The notes under the pieces are model-generated. The model saw only the letters and a program-made list of their open reading frames with translations, searched no databases and had not been told where the DNA came from. From Thalassobaculaceae bacterium (GTDB lineage: Bacteria; Pseudomonadota; Alphaproteobacteria; Thalassobaculales; Thalassobaculaceae): a stretch of 43,391 nucleotides of DNA. The position numbers and the translations under genes are program-made. Below are positions 1 to 8,584 of this stretch, piece after piece (positions within the stretch are counted from its first letter, which is position 1; each line of letters opens with the position of its first letter). Location of the stretch: contig JARGOG010000014.1 of the NCBI GenBank assembly GCA_029212785.1, forward strand, positions 6,002-49,392, written 5' to 3'.

Positions 1-11
1 AGCGACGGGAC

Positions 12-728
12 ATGAACGATCTCGGTCAGATCTGGGTCTATCTTTCCTCCAGCCCGCTGCTGCATCTGACGCTGACGCTGGTCGCCTACCTGATCGGGGC
101 GCGGCTGTACCGGCGTTTCAATCTGCATCCGCTGCTCAATCCGGTACTGATCGCCGTTGCGATCCTGGTCACCGTGCTGCTCGTGACCGACACCGACTAC
201 GCGACGTATTTCGAGGGCGCGCAGTTCGTGCATTTCCTGCTTGGACCGGCAACCGTGGCGCTCGCCGTTCCGCTCTACAATCAGATCGACCGGGTGCGAC
301 GCTCGGCCTTCTCGCTGTTGAGCGCGCTGATCGTCGGCTCGCTCTCGGCGGCGGCCAGTGCGGCGGCCATCGCCTGGGCGCTGGGCGCGACGCCGCAGAT
401 CGTGGCCTCGATCGCGCCGAAATCGGTAACGACGCCGATCGCCATGGGTATTTCCGAGAAGCTCGGCGGTTTGCCGTCGCTGACCGCTGTCCTGGTGATC
501 CTGACCGGCGTGCTGGGCGCGACGCTGGGCCCGCTGGTGCTGAACCTGCTCCGAATCCGGGACTGGCGCGCCCGCGGCCTCGCCATCGGGGTCGGCGGCC
601 ATGGGATCGGCACCGCCCGGGCGATGCAGGTCAACGAGGTCGCCGGCGCCTTCGCCGGGCTCGCCATGGGTCTGAACGCGCTTGCGACCGCAATTCTTCT
701 GCCGCTGCTCTGGGCATGGTTGTTCTAA
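12..728 (+). CDS. lrgB: LrgB/CidB-family inner-membrane protein
   Basis: A 238-residue, highly hydrophobic protein with about six to seven membrane segments. The central stretch SVTTPIAMGISEKLGG and the C-terminal GVGGHGIGTARAMQ followed by GAFAGLAMGLNALAT are the hallmarks of the LrgB/CidB family. These proteins partner a small LrgA/CidA holin-like protein and are linked to control of autolysis and to export of small metabolites such as pyruvate or glycolate in other bacteria. The first bases of the window (codons agc gac ggg aca tga) could be the end of an upstream gene overlapping this ATG by ATGA, as expected for lrgA, but too little is visible to claim it. The family call is firm; the physiological substrate is unknown. 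Confidence 0.9.
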   Translation: MNDLGQIWVYLSSSPLLHLTLTLVAYLIGARLYRRFNLHPLLNPVLIAVAILVTVLLVTDTDYATYFEGAQFVHFLLGPATVALAVPLYNQIDRVRRSAFSLLSALIVGSLSAAASAAAIAWALGATPQIVASIAPKSVTTPIAMGISEKLGGLPSLTAVLVILTGVLGATLGPLVLNLLRIRDWRARGLAIGVGGHGIGTARAMQVNEVAGAFAGLAMGLNALATAILLPLLWAWLF

Positions 729-790
729 TTCCCATATCCAAACGACGGAAATGCCGCCAGGCGGCGTTAGTGCTGTTCAAGCCGTAACGC

Positions 791-1576
791 GTGGGAGTGT
801 GGAAAGTGGTGCTATCTCACTGGTTGTGTCGTGTCGGGCCGACCGTCCGGCATCCGCTCGCCCCCCTGCTTGTCGTGCTCATCACCCTTGTCGGTTGCGC
901 CGGTCAGCAGACGGTGGCGCCGCCGGAACTGGCCTTCGGTCCCGGAGACGGGCGCGCCCTGGTTCTGGTCGGGATCAGCGCGGGACAGCGCGACGGGACC
1001 GTGACCTTCACGAAGCTGACGGACGACGCCAACCGCCTGGTTTCCGCCCAGGCGACGGAAGCGCCGGTCGAGTTTTCGGTCTCGAACAAGGACGCTGCGA
1101 CCGTCTACGTCGTCGCCCCCGGCCGCTACGTGGTCAGCGAGGCCGCCATCGTTACCCATCGGGGCAGCGAGTACCGGTCCGGATTTCACGACTACACGGG
1201 CTTCCGGTATGGCCATCACGGTTTCCACCCGTACCACTTCCATCACGGCTGGTACCATGACTGGGGGCCGCGCCGGATCTCGGTGACGGAGGGAGAACGC
1301 TTTGCGCTCAAGAACGGTCCGCACGGGATCGAGAACCAATCCTGGATCATCACCGTCCCGCCGGGTCAGGTGACGGCGCTCGGCCATTTCGCCTTCGAGT
1401 GGAACCGATCGAGCAACGTGCTGAACGTCGCCCAGACCCCGTTCACGGAAGCCGCCGTCACCCAGGCGCTCGCTGTCTATCCGCGTGTCACGGCAGCCGT
1501 GGTGGAGGCCGAGTGGGACCTGTACGGCCCCGACCTGCCACCGCCGCCGATGATGCGCTGGTCGACTGCGTATTGA
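791..1576 (+). CDS. Putative histidine-rich lipoprotein
   Basis: A 261-residue protein that I do not recognise as a named family. The N-terminus carries a hydrophobic segment ending in a lipobox (LVGC, Cys36), so it is probably an outer- or inner-membrane lipoprotein. The GTG at 791 gives a long signal sequence, and later GTG codons (797, 806, 809) are possible starts. Residues 133-156 hold eight histidines mixed with Tyr, Phe, Trp and Gly, suggesting metal binding or a surface-exposed aromatic loop; this is inference. The rest looks like a beta-rich domain. A near-palindrome (gccgcc-a-ggcggc, 753-765) lies just upstream in the short gap after lrgB. Confidence 0.7.
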   Translation: MGVWKVVLSHWLCRVGPTVRHPLAPLLVVLITLVGCAGQQTVAPPELAFGPGDGRALVLVGISAGQRDGTVTFTKLTDDANRLVSAQATEAPVEFSVSNKDAATVYVVAPGRYVVSEAAIVTHRGSEYRSGFHDYTGFRYGHHGFHPYHFHHGWYHDWGPRRISVTEGERFALKNGPHGIENQSWIITVPPGQVTALGHFAFEWNRSSNVLNVAQTPFTEAAVTQALAVYPRVTAAVVEAEWDLYGPDLPPPPMMRWSTAY

Positions 1577-1648
1577 CCGAGGCGCACGGCAGTTGCTCGA
1601 CGCCGATGGCCGCGTCCAGGCTATCCCCGCCGGCAGCCGACCCAAGCG

Positions 1649-2017
1649 TCATTTGCCGATCGCGAAGTCTCGCGTCGCAGCGTTGGCGATATCGGTCAGG
1701 TACGCAGTCCAGATCCCGTGGACAACCTTGCCGCCGGCGGCCAAAGCACTGACCTCCCCACCCATGGCCCCGCCGACGACGTTGCCGAGATAGGCGGCGG
1801 TCGAACCGCCGGACGAGTCGGTGATGGCCATGCTGAGGTAACTGTTCGGAAACCCTTGAACGACCCCTTTGAACTGACCGCCGCTGATCGAGATGCTCCC
1901 ATCGGCGGCAATCGTCATATTGAAGGTGTACCCGGGGTCCCCCGTCCATTTCTGCCAGACACACCAGTCCCCAGGGACGAAACCCGCGCTCGTATCAAAA
2001 GTTGCATCCGCGCTCAT
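1649..2017 (-). CDS. Hypothetical small protein, glycine/alanine/serine-rich
   Basis: A 122-residue orphan that I do not recognise. The ATG at 2017 is preferred because a strong GGAGGAGGAGG ribosome-binding site sits directly upstream; the longer frame from a GTG at 2035 would translate that site itself. There is no signal peptide. The N-terminal half has Trp/Cys/Tyr-containing segments (GDWCVWQKW) and the second half is rich in small residues (STAAYLGNVVGGAMGG), ending in a charged tail. The pattern suggests a small beta-rich fold, perhaps lipocalin-like or secreted by a non-classical route, but no function can be given. It is convergent with the lipoprotein gene and is preceded by an A/T-rich promoter-like region. 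Confidence 0.65.
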   Translation of the reverse strand: MSADATFDTSAGFVPGDWCVWQKWTGDPGYTFNMTIAADGSISISGGQFKGVVQGFPNSYLSMAITDSSGGSTAAYLGNVVGGAMGGEVSALAAGGKVVHGIWTAYLTDIANAATRDFAIGK

Positions 2018-2272
2018 CACACCCTCCTCCTCCACCGCTACAGCAGGTCGTTCCCGCTATTTTGGTCGGTTGGATTTTCAGAAATACTCGGTATGAGGGC
2101 ATTATGAGCATGTAGTTATTATTTTCAATATTTTTCTCGTTATACGAGTAACAATCAACCAAACGACCGAAGCGTGAACGCCAACCGCCATCCACAGCGA
2201 TTGCCGTCCCGTCCAATCCGACTTTGACTAAAGGTCCCAATCAGGCACTCGGTGAATTCCGATGTCTTCGGA
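2018..2272. promoter_or_regulatory. A/T-rich intergenic region with short inverted repeat
   Basis: This 255-base gap holds no convincing gene. It is markedly A/T-rich from about 2050 to 2160 compared with its surroundings and contains a perfect inverted repeat CTCGT-TAT-ACGAG at 2136-2148, a plausible operator. It should contain the promoter of the minus-strand small gene starting at 2017, whose ribosome-binding site is at about 2021-2034. The 3' end of the decarboxylase gene borders it at 2273; no T-tracted terminator is evident there. Confidence 0.4.
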
Positions 2273-3688
2273 TTACGAAGCCGCCGCCAACTGGCGGATC
2301 ACCGCCCACCCCTCTTCCACATGGCGCTGCTCGGTCGTGGTCTGGCCGATCGACATGCGGATGACGTAGTGCCCGTTCACTCGGTTCTGGGTCAGATAGA
2401 TCCGGCCATCGTCGTTGATCCGATGCAGCAGTGCTTCATTCAGCCGGTCCAGCTCCGCCGCGTCATCGACGCCGCGCGGATGGTAGCGGAAGTTGATCAG
2501 CGACAGCACCGGCGGCGCCATCACCTCGAAATCCGGCTCCTCTTCCACCCACTCGGCGAACAGGCCGCCCAGACGAACATGCTCGCGAATGATCGTGCGT
2601 AGTCCCTCCACCCCGTAGCTGCGGATCACGAACCAGAGCTTCAGCGCCCGGAACCGGCGGCCGAGCGGCACGCCCCAGTCCCGATAGTCGATCACCGCAT
2701 CGGCCTCCCGGCTCTTCAGGAATTCCGGCAGGATCGAGAAGGTGCGGATCAGCGCGTCCGGGTCCTTCACGAAATGGGCCGAGCAGTCGAAATTGGTCAA
2801 CAGCCACTTATGCGGGTTGAATACCACGCTGTCGGCCAGCTCGATCCCGTCGAACATCCAGCGGTGTTCGGGACAGATCAGCGCGCTACCGGCCCAGGCC
2901 GCGTCCACATGCAGGAAGATGTCGTGCCGGCGGCACAGTTCGCCGATCGCCCGAAGCGGATCGGCCGCGCCGACGCCGGTCCCACCGATCGAAGCGACGA
3001 CGCAGGCCGGCCGGATGCCGGCGGCGATATCGGCCTCGATGGCCGCCTCCAGGGCATCGACACGCAGCCGGAACTCCGCATCGACCGGGATCTTGCGGAA
3101 CCCGGCGAGGCCGAGTCCGGCGATCTTGACGTTCTTCTCGGTAGCGGAATGGGTCTGCTCGGAGGTGTAGACGGCGAGCGGCGGATGCGCGGACAACCCG
3201 TCGGCATTCACGCCCCAGCCCGTCGCCTTCTCCCGTGCCGTGAGGATGGCGGCCAGAATGGCGCTTGAGGCGCTGTCCTGGATCACCCCGGTAAAGCCCT
3301 CCGGCATGCCGACCATCTGGCGCAGCCAGTCGAGGACCTTGGTCTCCATCTCGGTCGCCGCCGGGCTGGTCTGCCACAGCATGCATTGCGCACCGAGGGT
3401 CGCCGTCAACATTTCCGCCAGCACCGAGGGCGGGCTGGAATTGGCCGGGAAATAGGCGAAGAAGCGCGGATGCTGCCAGTGGGTGATGCCCGGCATCACA
3501 TCGCGTTTGAAATCCTCGAAGATGGTCTCAAGCGTTTCGCCGTCCTGCGGCGGTCCGTCGGGCAGCTTGGCGGCGATCTCGCCGGGCCGGGTCTGGGCGC
3601 GCACCGGGTACTGCTCCACGCCCTCCAGGAAATCCGCCATCCAGTCGACCATCGCGTGGGCGTGACGGCGAAACTCGTCGGGGGTCAT
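2273..3688 (-). CDS. Pyridoxal-dependent aromatic-L-amino-acid decarboxylase family protein
   Basis: A 471-residue group II PLP-dependent decarboxylase, the usual length for aromatic-L-amino-acid (DOPA/tryptophan/tyrosine) decarboxylases. The N-terminal FRRHAHAMVDWMADFLE, the WQHPRFFAYFPANSS segment, His180 in TSEQTHSA (stacks on PLP), Asp262 in HVDAAWAG (binds the PLP ring nitrogen) and the Schiff-base Lys294 in FNPHKWLL are all present. It would convert an aromatic L-amino acid to the amine and CO2 in the cytoplasm; the exact substrate cannot be read. Its ATG overlaps the stop of the upstream oxygenase gene by 4 bases (ATGA, 3685-3688), so the two are translationally coupled and probably act in one pathway. 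Confidence 0.9.
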   Translation of the reverse strand: MTPDEFRRHAHAMVDWMADFLEGVEQYPVRAQTRPGEIAAKLPDGPPQDGETLETIFEDFKRDVMPGITHWQHPRFFAYFPANSSPPSVLAEMLTATLGAQCMLWQTSPAATEMETKVLDWLRQMVGMPEGFTGVIQDSASSAILAAILTAREKATGWGVNADGLSAHPPLAVYTSEQTHSATEKNVKIAGLGLAGFRKIPVDAEFRLRVDALEAAIEADIAAGIRPACVVASIGGTGVGAADPLRAIGELCRRHDIFLHVDAAWAGSALICPEHRWMFDGIELADSVVFNPHKWLLTNFDCSAHFVKDPDALIRTFSILPEFLKSREADAVIDYRDWGVPLGRRFRALKLWFVIRSYGVEGLRTIIREHVRLGGLFAEWVEEEPDFEVMAPPVLSLINFRYHPRGVDDAAELDRLNEALLHRINDDGRIYLTQNRVNGHYVIRMSIGQTTTEQRHVEEGWAVIRQLAAAS

Positions 3689-4476
3689 CGGTTGAGACCT
3701 ACGACACTGTCGAACTGCTGAGCTGTCAGATCGACGCGGCCCGAGGGGCCCTGAATGAACAGATCAAGCTCACCGCCCGCATCAAGCGTCGCGTAGAAGG
3801 CTGAATTTGACTTCGGATAGATCGGAAGATTGCCGATATCAACCATCCGAAACTCGATTGAATGCCGATCCCTGGTCGCTGCCTCCAGAACCTGGGTGCG
3901 ATGCATGATCCACTGATCGAACACCGCTCCAGATCCCGCCGGCGCAACGAGAGGCTTAGATGACCAAGCATCTTTGCCGAAAAGTTGGTCTAATTCATCG
4001 CTATGGAACGAGAGGCGCCGCTGCTGATCTGTTCGCTGCTTTATCTCATCCAGCAGCGTCTGAAGCCTTAATGGTGCGCCATTTGGCACGCAGATATCGA
4101 GCGCAGCACAGTCAACACCAACATCCTCGATTGCGGTCCAGGAGACCAGGAAAGGGCTCATGTCTCCGGCAAAGTTCAGATCAAGATGCCAATCGACCAT
4201 CTGCGCGCTGTCCTGCGCCTTCTGCCGACGAACGGTGGTGATGCTCAGACATAGACTGGGACTAACGCCATGGAGCGAGCGAAAGATGTCCGGCACCGGT
4301 CCCTTCAGGAAGGCATGCGCGATTGAGAAAAGCCCCCTTCGCTCACTAGGCGTAGCACGAGCGGTATCGAATGAGAACTTTCCGCCGATACGGGCCGCCA
4401 ACGCTTCGATGAGAGGCGCTGCGTCAATCACCGTTGTCGCCGGTAACGCGTCTCGAGTGACCTTGAAAACGGGCAT
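3685..4476 (-). CDS. Putative 2-oxoglutarate/Fe(II)-dependent oxygenase-like protein
   Basis: A 263-residue protein without a close named match that I can recall. A His97-x-Asp99 pair (DWHLDLNF) followed about 90 residues later by His192 (FDQWIMHRT), with Arg203 or Arg210 close behind, fits the iron-binding facial triad and 2-oxoglutarate-anchoring arginine of cupin-fold dioxygenases such as the PhyH family. That assignment is inference from motif spacing. The gene is clearly poorer in G+C than its neighbours: three sampled 60-base lines count 47-53%, against 75% in a pcm line. It lies 24 bases downstream of the LysM/M23 gene and is coupled by ATGA overlap to the decarboxylase, suggesting oxidation of an amino acid before or alongside decarboxylation. 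A ribosome-binding site AAGGAA precedes the ATG. Confidence 0.6.
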   Translation of the reverse strand: MPVFKVTRDALPATTVIDAAPLIEALAARIGGKFSFDTARATPSERRGLFSIAHAFLKGPVPDIFRSLHGVSPSLCLSITTVRRQKAQDSAQMVDWHLDLNFAGDMSPFLVSWTAIEDVGVDCAALDICVPNGAPLRLQTLLDEIKQRTDQQRRLSFHSDELDQLFGKDAWSSKPLVAPAGSGAVFDQWIMHRTQVLEAATRDRHSIEFRMVDIGNLPIYPKSNSAFYATLDAGGELDLFIQGPSGRVDLTAQQFDSVVGLNR

Positions 4477-4500
4477 AAAAATTCCTTCAGATGAACCGCT

Positions 4501-5619
4501 TTACCCGGCCTCCAGCATCGATATCTGCGCCGGCGGCAACTGCTTGCGCGGATCGACCGGGCGCGGGCCCTTGCGGATCTCGAAATGCAGCTGCGGCTGC
4601 GAGACGTTGCCGGTCTGGCCGACCGTGGCGATGACCTGGCCGCGCTGGACCTTGTCGCCCCGGCTCACCAGCAGCCGGTCGGCATGGGCGTAGGCCGTGG
4701 TGTAGCCGTCCTCATGCTTCACCAGCAGCAGGTTGCCGAAGCCGCGCAGCTCGTTGCCGGCATAGACGACGATGCCGTTCTCCGCCGCTCGCACCTCGGA
4801 GCCGGCGGGGGCCAGGATGTTGATTCCGTCATTGTGCAGCCCGCCCTCGCGCGGGCCGAAGCCGGAGATCACCCTGCCCTTCACCGGCCAGGTGAAGCCC
4901 CGACCCGTCGTGGCCGGCGGCGTCAGCGAAACCGTCCGTGTCCGACCGGCCGATGGCGGCGGCGCAGCCGTCGTCCGGGCGACGGTCGGCGGCGCCGATC
5001 CGGGACGCGGCTCGGGCGTTGGAATGCCCGGCGCCGCCGCGGCGGTCTGTGTGCCGCCGCCGGTTACGGGGAAATGTCGCTGGCCGCCGCCGCTCCACGG
5101 TTGGGAGACCGATCCGGCGGCACCCGATGGCGGCGGCGCGGCCCGCGCCGTCGCCGGCGGCTGGGGCACCGCTTTCGGCTGGCGCGCGGCGACGCTCACA
5201 CCGACCGGCTCCTCGCCGCCGGACGGCAGACGCAGACGGTCACCGATATGGATCGTATAGGGCGGGCGCAGATCGTTCAGCACGACGAGCGAGCGCATGG
5301 ACACGCTGTAGCGTTCGGCGATCTCCGACACCGTGTCGCCTGACCGCACCACGTGAATCGAACTCGCCGGCAACCGCAGGCGATCCCCCGGCCGCAACAG
5401 ATAGGGTGGGCGCAGTCCATTGGTGTCGATGATGGTGCGCGGGCTGACACCATAGCGTTGAGAGATCACGTAGACGTTGTCACCGGGCCGCACGACGACC
5501 AGGCCGCTCGCTGGCAGTCCGGCCGCGGCGCGCGGCGCATTGACGGCGCGCGGTGTCGCGCTCATGGCACAGCCCGCCATGAGTAGAGCGACAACGGCAA
5601 TGAGAACGGCCGGCTTCAC
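4501..5619 (-). CDS. LysM/M23 lipoprotein, NlpD/DipM-like, catalytically degenerate
   Basis: A 372-residue lipoprotein with a signal peptide ending at lipobox LMAGC (Cys17), two LysM peptidoglycan-binding domains (about 39-84 and 87-132), a long Pro/Ala/Thr-rich linker, and a C-terminal M23/LytM domain (about 245-360). The GTG at 5619 is preferred over an ATG at 5640 because it has a GAAGGTGG site and gives a normal signal peptide. In the LytM domain the usual H-x-G-I-D ligands read Asn263 and Asn267, and the first His of H-x-H is Gln343; only His312 and His345 remain. It is therefore probably a non-catalytic activator of cell-wall amidases, as NlpD/EnvC are in enterobacteria. It follows pcm, as in many Alphaproteobacteria. 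Confidence 0.88.
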   Translation of the reverse strand: MKPAVLIAVVALLMAGCAMSATPRAVNAPRAAAGLPASGLVVVRPGDNVYVISQRYGVSPRTIIDTNGLRPPYLLRPGDRLRLPASSIHVVRSGDTVSEIAERYSVSMRSLVVLNDLRPPYTIHIGDRLRLPSGGEEPVGVSVAARQPKAVPQPPATARAAPPPSGAAGSVSQPWSGGGQRHFPVTGGGTQTAAAAPGIPTPEPRPGSAPPTVARTTAAPPPSAGRTRTVSLTPPATTGRGFTWPVKGRVISGFGPREGGLHNDGINILAPAGSEVRAAENGIVVYAGNELRGFGNLLLVKHEDGYTTAYAHADRLLVSRGDKVQRGQVIATVGQTGNVSQPQLHFEIRKGPRPVDPRKQLPPAQISMLEAG

Positions 5620-5772
5620 GTCACCACCTTCAGGACACATGGGAAGGACGATATCGTGTCACACCGTTCTTATGACCTCAAACGTCGAATTATTCAATGA
5701 ATTCCGCATCATCTCAGTCGATTTTAACGATCAAGGTGATGACCAGTTCCCGAATCGGGCAGCGGGGACGCC

Positions 5773-6432
5773 TCAAGCCTTGCGACGCGCCTCAGATTTG
5801 ACTTCGCCCGGGACCAGGGGAACGAAGCGGACATCGAGCAGCGGCTCCTCCACGATCCCGTCCGCCGTGCGGCGATAGCGCACCAGTTTCTGCACATCGG
5901 ATGACCGCCCCACCGGGATCACCAGACGCCCGCCCTCGCCCAACTGGTCGAGCAGCGCCTGGGGAACCTCCGACGCGGCGGCGGTGACGATGATCGCCTC
6001 GAACGGCGCCTGTTCCGGCCAGCCTCTCCAGCCATCGCCGATCCGGGTGTGCAGGTTGTGCAGTCCCATTTTGGCGAACCGCGCCTCGGCGGTCGCCATC
6101 AGTTCCTTGTGCCGCTCGATCGTGTAGACCCGGCGCGCCACCTTCGCCAGCACCGCTGCCTGGTACCCGGACCCGGTGCCGATCTCCAGCACCTTGGTGC
6201 GGTCGGTCAGGTGCAGGGCCTGGGTCATGAAGGCGACGACGAAGGGCTGGCTGATGGTCTGGCCCTGGGCGATTGGCAGCGCCCGATCCTCCCAAGCCTG
6301 ATCCAGGAAGGCCGGGTCGACGAAAATCTCGCGCGGGACCCGCTCCAGCGCACCGAGAACCCGCGAATCGGTAATGCCACCGCGCCGCAGGCCCATGATG
6401 AGCCGGATCTTACGGGCCTCGTCGTGACTCAC
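5773..6432 (-). CDS. pcm: Protein-L-isoaspartate O-methyltransferase
   Basis: A 219-residue cytosolic repair enzyme that methylates L-isoaspartyl residues in aged proteins using S-adenosylmethionine. The family signature is clear: ALPIAQGQTISQPFVVAFMT ahead of the SAM-binding motif VLEIGTGSGYQAA (81-92), then acidic motif YTIER and the LGEGGRLVIPVG segment. Length is normal. It starts with GTG, overlapping the surE stop by 4 bases (GTGA, 6429-6432), and surE-pcm adjacency is widespread in proteobacteria. About 150 bases of relatively A/T-rich sequence separate it from the LysM/M23 gene, which may have its own promoter there. Confidence 0.96.
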   Translation of the reverse strand: MSHDEARKIRLIMGLRRGGITDSRVLGALERVPREIFVDPAFLDQAWEDRALPIAQGQTISQPFVVAFMTQALHLTDRTKVLEIGTGSGYQAAVLAKVARRVYTIERHKELMATAEARFAKMGLHNLHTRIGDGWRGWPEQAPFEAIIVTAAASEVPQALLDQLGEGGRLVIPVGRSSDVQKLVRYRRTADGIVEEPLLDVRFVPLVPGEVKSEARRKA

Positions 6433-7211
6433 CCAAGCACCCCCTTCAACGCCTCCAACGCCACCCGGTCGGTCGCGTCGAGCGCCACCGGCGTCACCGA
6501 AATCGCATTGTCACGCACCGCCGCCACATCGCTGCCCGGCTCGGCGTCGCGTGCCTTCAGCATCGCGCCGACCCAGAAATAGGACCGCCCCCGCGGATCC
6601 GTGCCGCGGACGATCTCGTCTCCCGTCTTCTGCCGGCCCTGGGCCGTCGCCCGCACGCCGACCACCGCCTCCGGACCGCAGGCCGGGAAGTTGATGCTGA
6701 TCACCGTGTCGGTCGGCCAGCCGCCGGCGCAAAGCCGGCGAATCAGCTCTGGTGCATGGGTCTCGGCCGTCTCCCAAGGCGCTTTTCCGCTCGGCGGCAC
6801 GAACTGGCTCATGGCGATCGAGGGAATACCGAGCACCATGCCTTCCATCGCCGCCGAGATCGTTCCCGAATACCGCACGTCCTCACCGAGATTATATCCC
6901 TGGTTCACCCCGGACAGCACAAGTGTCGGCGGGCGGTCCTTCAGCACCTCGTTGACCGCCAGAAGCACGCAGTCCGTCGGTGTTCCATCGACCGCAAAGC
7001 GCCGTTCCTCAACCTCGCGCAGGCGCAGCGGCCGCTGCAGTGTCAGCGAATGACCCGTGCCGCTCTGATTGGTTTCCGGCGCCACCACCCACACATCGTC
7101 GGAAAACGTCCGCGCGATGCGGGTCAAGACCGCGATGCCCGCCGCGCTATAGCCGTCGTCGTTGGTGACGAGAATCCGCGCGCCGTGAAGATCGACCGGG
7201 GAGTTGGTCAT
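6429..7211 (-). CDS. surE: 5'/3'-nucleotidase SurE
   Basis: A 260-residue metal-dependent nucleoside monophosphatase (survival protein). The N-terminal [14 protein letters not shown] (metal ligands Asp18 and Asp19), [29 protein letters not shown] and the INFP segment are all conserved. It hydrolyses 5'- and 3'-nucleotides in the cytoplasm and is tied to stationary-phase survival in E. coli. It overlaps serS upstream (ATGA, 7208-7211) and pcm downstream, so the three are co-translated. Confidence 0.96.
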   Translation of the reverse strand: MTNSPVDLHGARILVTNDDGYSAAGIAVLTRIARTFSDDVWVVAPETNQSGTGHSLTLQRPLRLREVEERRFAVDGTPTDCVLLAVNEVLKDRPPTLVLSGVNQGYNLGEDVRYSGTISAAMEGMVLGIPSIAMSQFVPPSGKAPWETAETHAPELIRRLCAGGWPTDTVISINFPACGPEAVVGVRATAQGRQKTGDEIVRGTDPRGRSYFWVGAMLKARDAEPGSDVAAVRDNAISVTPVALDATDRVALEALKGVLG

Positions 7212-8494
7212 GCCGCCGGCTCGATCCGGTCGCGGCCGAAATACGGCTTCAGCACCTCAGGGATGGACACCGACCCATCCTGCTCCTGATAGGTTTCCAG
7301 GATTGCGATCATGGTGCGGCCGATGGCGAGGCCGGAACCGTTCAAGGTGTGGACGAACTCGGTCCGCTTCTCGCCCTTGGCCTTGAAACGCCCCTTCATA
7401 CGACGCGCCTGGAACGGCCCGCAGGTTGAACAGGAAGAGATCTCGCGATACTGGCCCTTGCCGTCGTCCTGGCCCGGCAACCAGACTTCCAGATCGTAGG
7501 TGCGGCGCGCGGTGAAGCCCATGTCGCCGGTCGACAGCTTCATCACCCGATAGGCGAGGTCCAGCTTCTGTAGGATGGTCTCCGCGCAATTGGTCATGCG
7601 CTCCAGCTCCTCGTCCGACTTGTCGGGGTGGACGATGGAGACGAGTTCGACCTTGGTGAACTGGTGCTGGCGGATCATGCCGCGGGTATCCCTGCCGGCG
7701 GAGCCCGCCTCGGAGCGGAAACAGGGGGTGTAGGCGGTGAAACGCAGCGGCAGCTCCTCCTCCTCCACGATGGTGTCGGCGACCAGGTTGGTCAGCGGCA
7801 CTTCGGCGGTGGGGATCAGCCAGTGCCCGTCGGTGGTCTGGAACAGGTCCTCGGCGAATTTCGGTAGCTGACCAGTGCCGAAGACGGCGGCGTCGCGCAC
7901 CATGAAGGGCGGAATCACCTCGGTGTACCCGAATTCGCTGGTATGGGTGTCGAGCATGAAGGAGGCGATCGCCCGTTCCAGACGGGCCAGGTCGCTCTTC
8001 AGCACCACGAATCGTGCGCCGGCCAGCTTGGCGCCCAGCTCGAAATCCATCATGCCGAGCCCCTCGCCAAGGGCAACGTGGTCCAGGGCGGGAAAATTGA
8101 ATCCGCGCGGCGTCCCGACCGTGCGCATGAGGGCGTTGGCGCTCTCATCCTTGCCGTCCGGCACGTCGTCGGCCGGAATGTTCGGCAGGGTCGCCAGGAC
8201 CGCCTCAAGCTCCGCCAGCAGATTGCGGTCGAGCTCCTCTAGTTCGGCCATACGGTCCTTGAGCGCCGCCACTTCGGCCATCAGCGCGCCGGCATCCTCG
8301 CCGTTGCGCTTGGCGATGCCGATCTGCTTGGACGCCTCGTTGCGCCGCTGTTGCGCGGTCTGCAGCTCGGTCGTGACGGATCGCCACTGCGCATCCTTGG
8401 CCAGAATGGCGTCGGAGGACGGCGCCAGGCCCCGGCGGGCTAGACCTTTGTCGAAGGCGGCGGCGTCGTCGCGGATGCTGCGAATATCGTGCAT
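7208..8494 (-). CDS. serS: Seryl-tRNA synthetase
   Basis: A 428-residue class II synthetase that charges tRNA-Ser (and tRNA-Sec) with serine. The N-terminal 110 or so residues form the typical long antiparallel coiled coil that grips the tRNA. The catalytic domain shows motif 2 ([20 protein letters not shown]) and motif 3 ([15 protein letters not shown], ending in the usual [18 protein letters not shown] tail). Length is normal. It lies downstream of tatC and overlaps surE. A stem-loop-forming inverted repeat sits between tatC and serS. Confidence 0.97.
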   Translation of the reverse strand: MHDIRSIRDDAAAFDKGLARRGLAPSSDAILAKDAQWRSVTTELQTAQQRRNEASKQIGIAKRNGEDAGALMAEVAALKDRMAELEELDRNLLAELEAVLATLPNIPADDVPDGKDESANALMRTVGTPRGFNFPALDHVALGEGLGMMDFELGAKLAGARFVVLKSDLARLERAIASFMLDTHTSEFGYTEVIPPFMVRDAAVFGTGQLPKFAEDLFQTTDGHWLIPTAEVPLTNLVADTIVEEEELPLRFTAYTPCFRSEAGSAGRDTRGMIRQHQFTKVELVSIVHPDKSDEELERMTNCAETILQKLDLAYRVMKLSTGDMGFTARRTYDLEVWLPGQDDGKGQYREISSCSTCGPFQARRMKGRFKAKGEKRTEFVHTLNGSGLAIGRTMIAILETYQEQDGSVSIPEVLKPYFGRDRIEPAA

Positions 8495-8512
8495 GACCGG
8501 CTCTGCGGGCTG

Positions 8513-8550
8513 GTTTCGGGTCCGGCGGTTATATCGGCGGCGCCCGAAAC
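8513..8550. repeat. Inverted repeat between tatC and serS
   Basis: Perfect 8-base arms GTTTCGGG (8513-8520) and CCCGAAAC (8543-8550) flank a G/C-rich interior that can extend the pairing. There is no T-tract, so it is not a textbook terminator. It could attenuate read-through from the tat genes into serS or protect the upstream transcript's 3' end. The tatC-serS gap is only 90 bases. Confidence 0.45.
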
Positions 8551-8584
8551 GGTCCAGTGAGCCTTACGGGGGATATCCGCCGGA

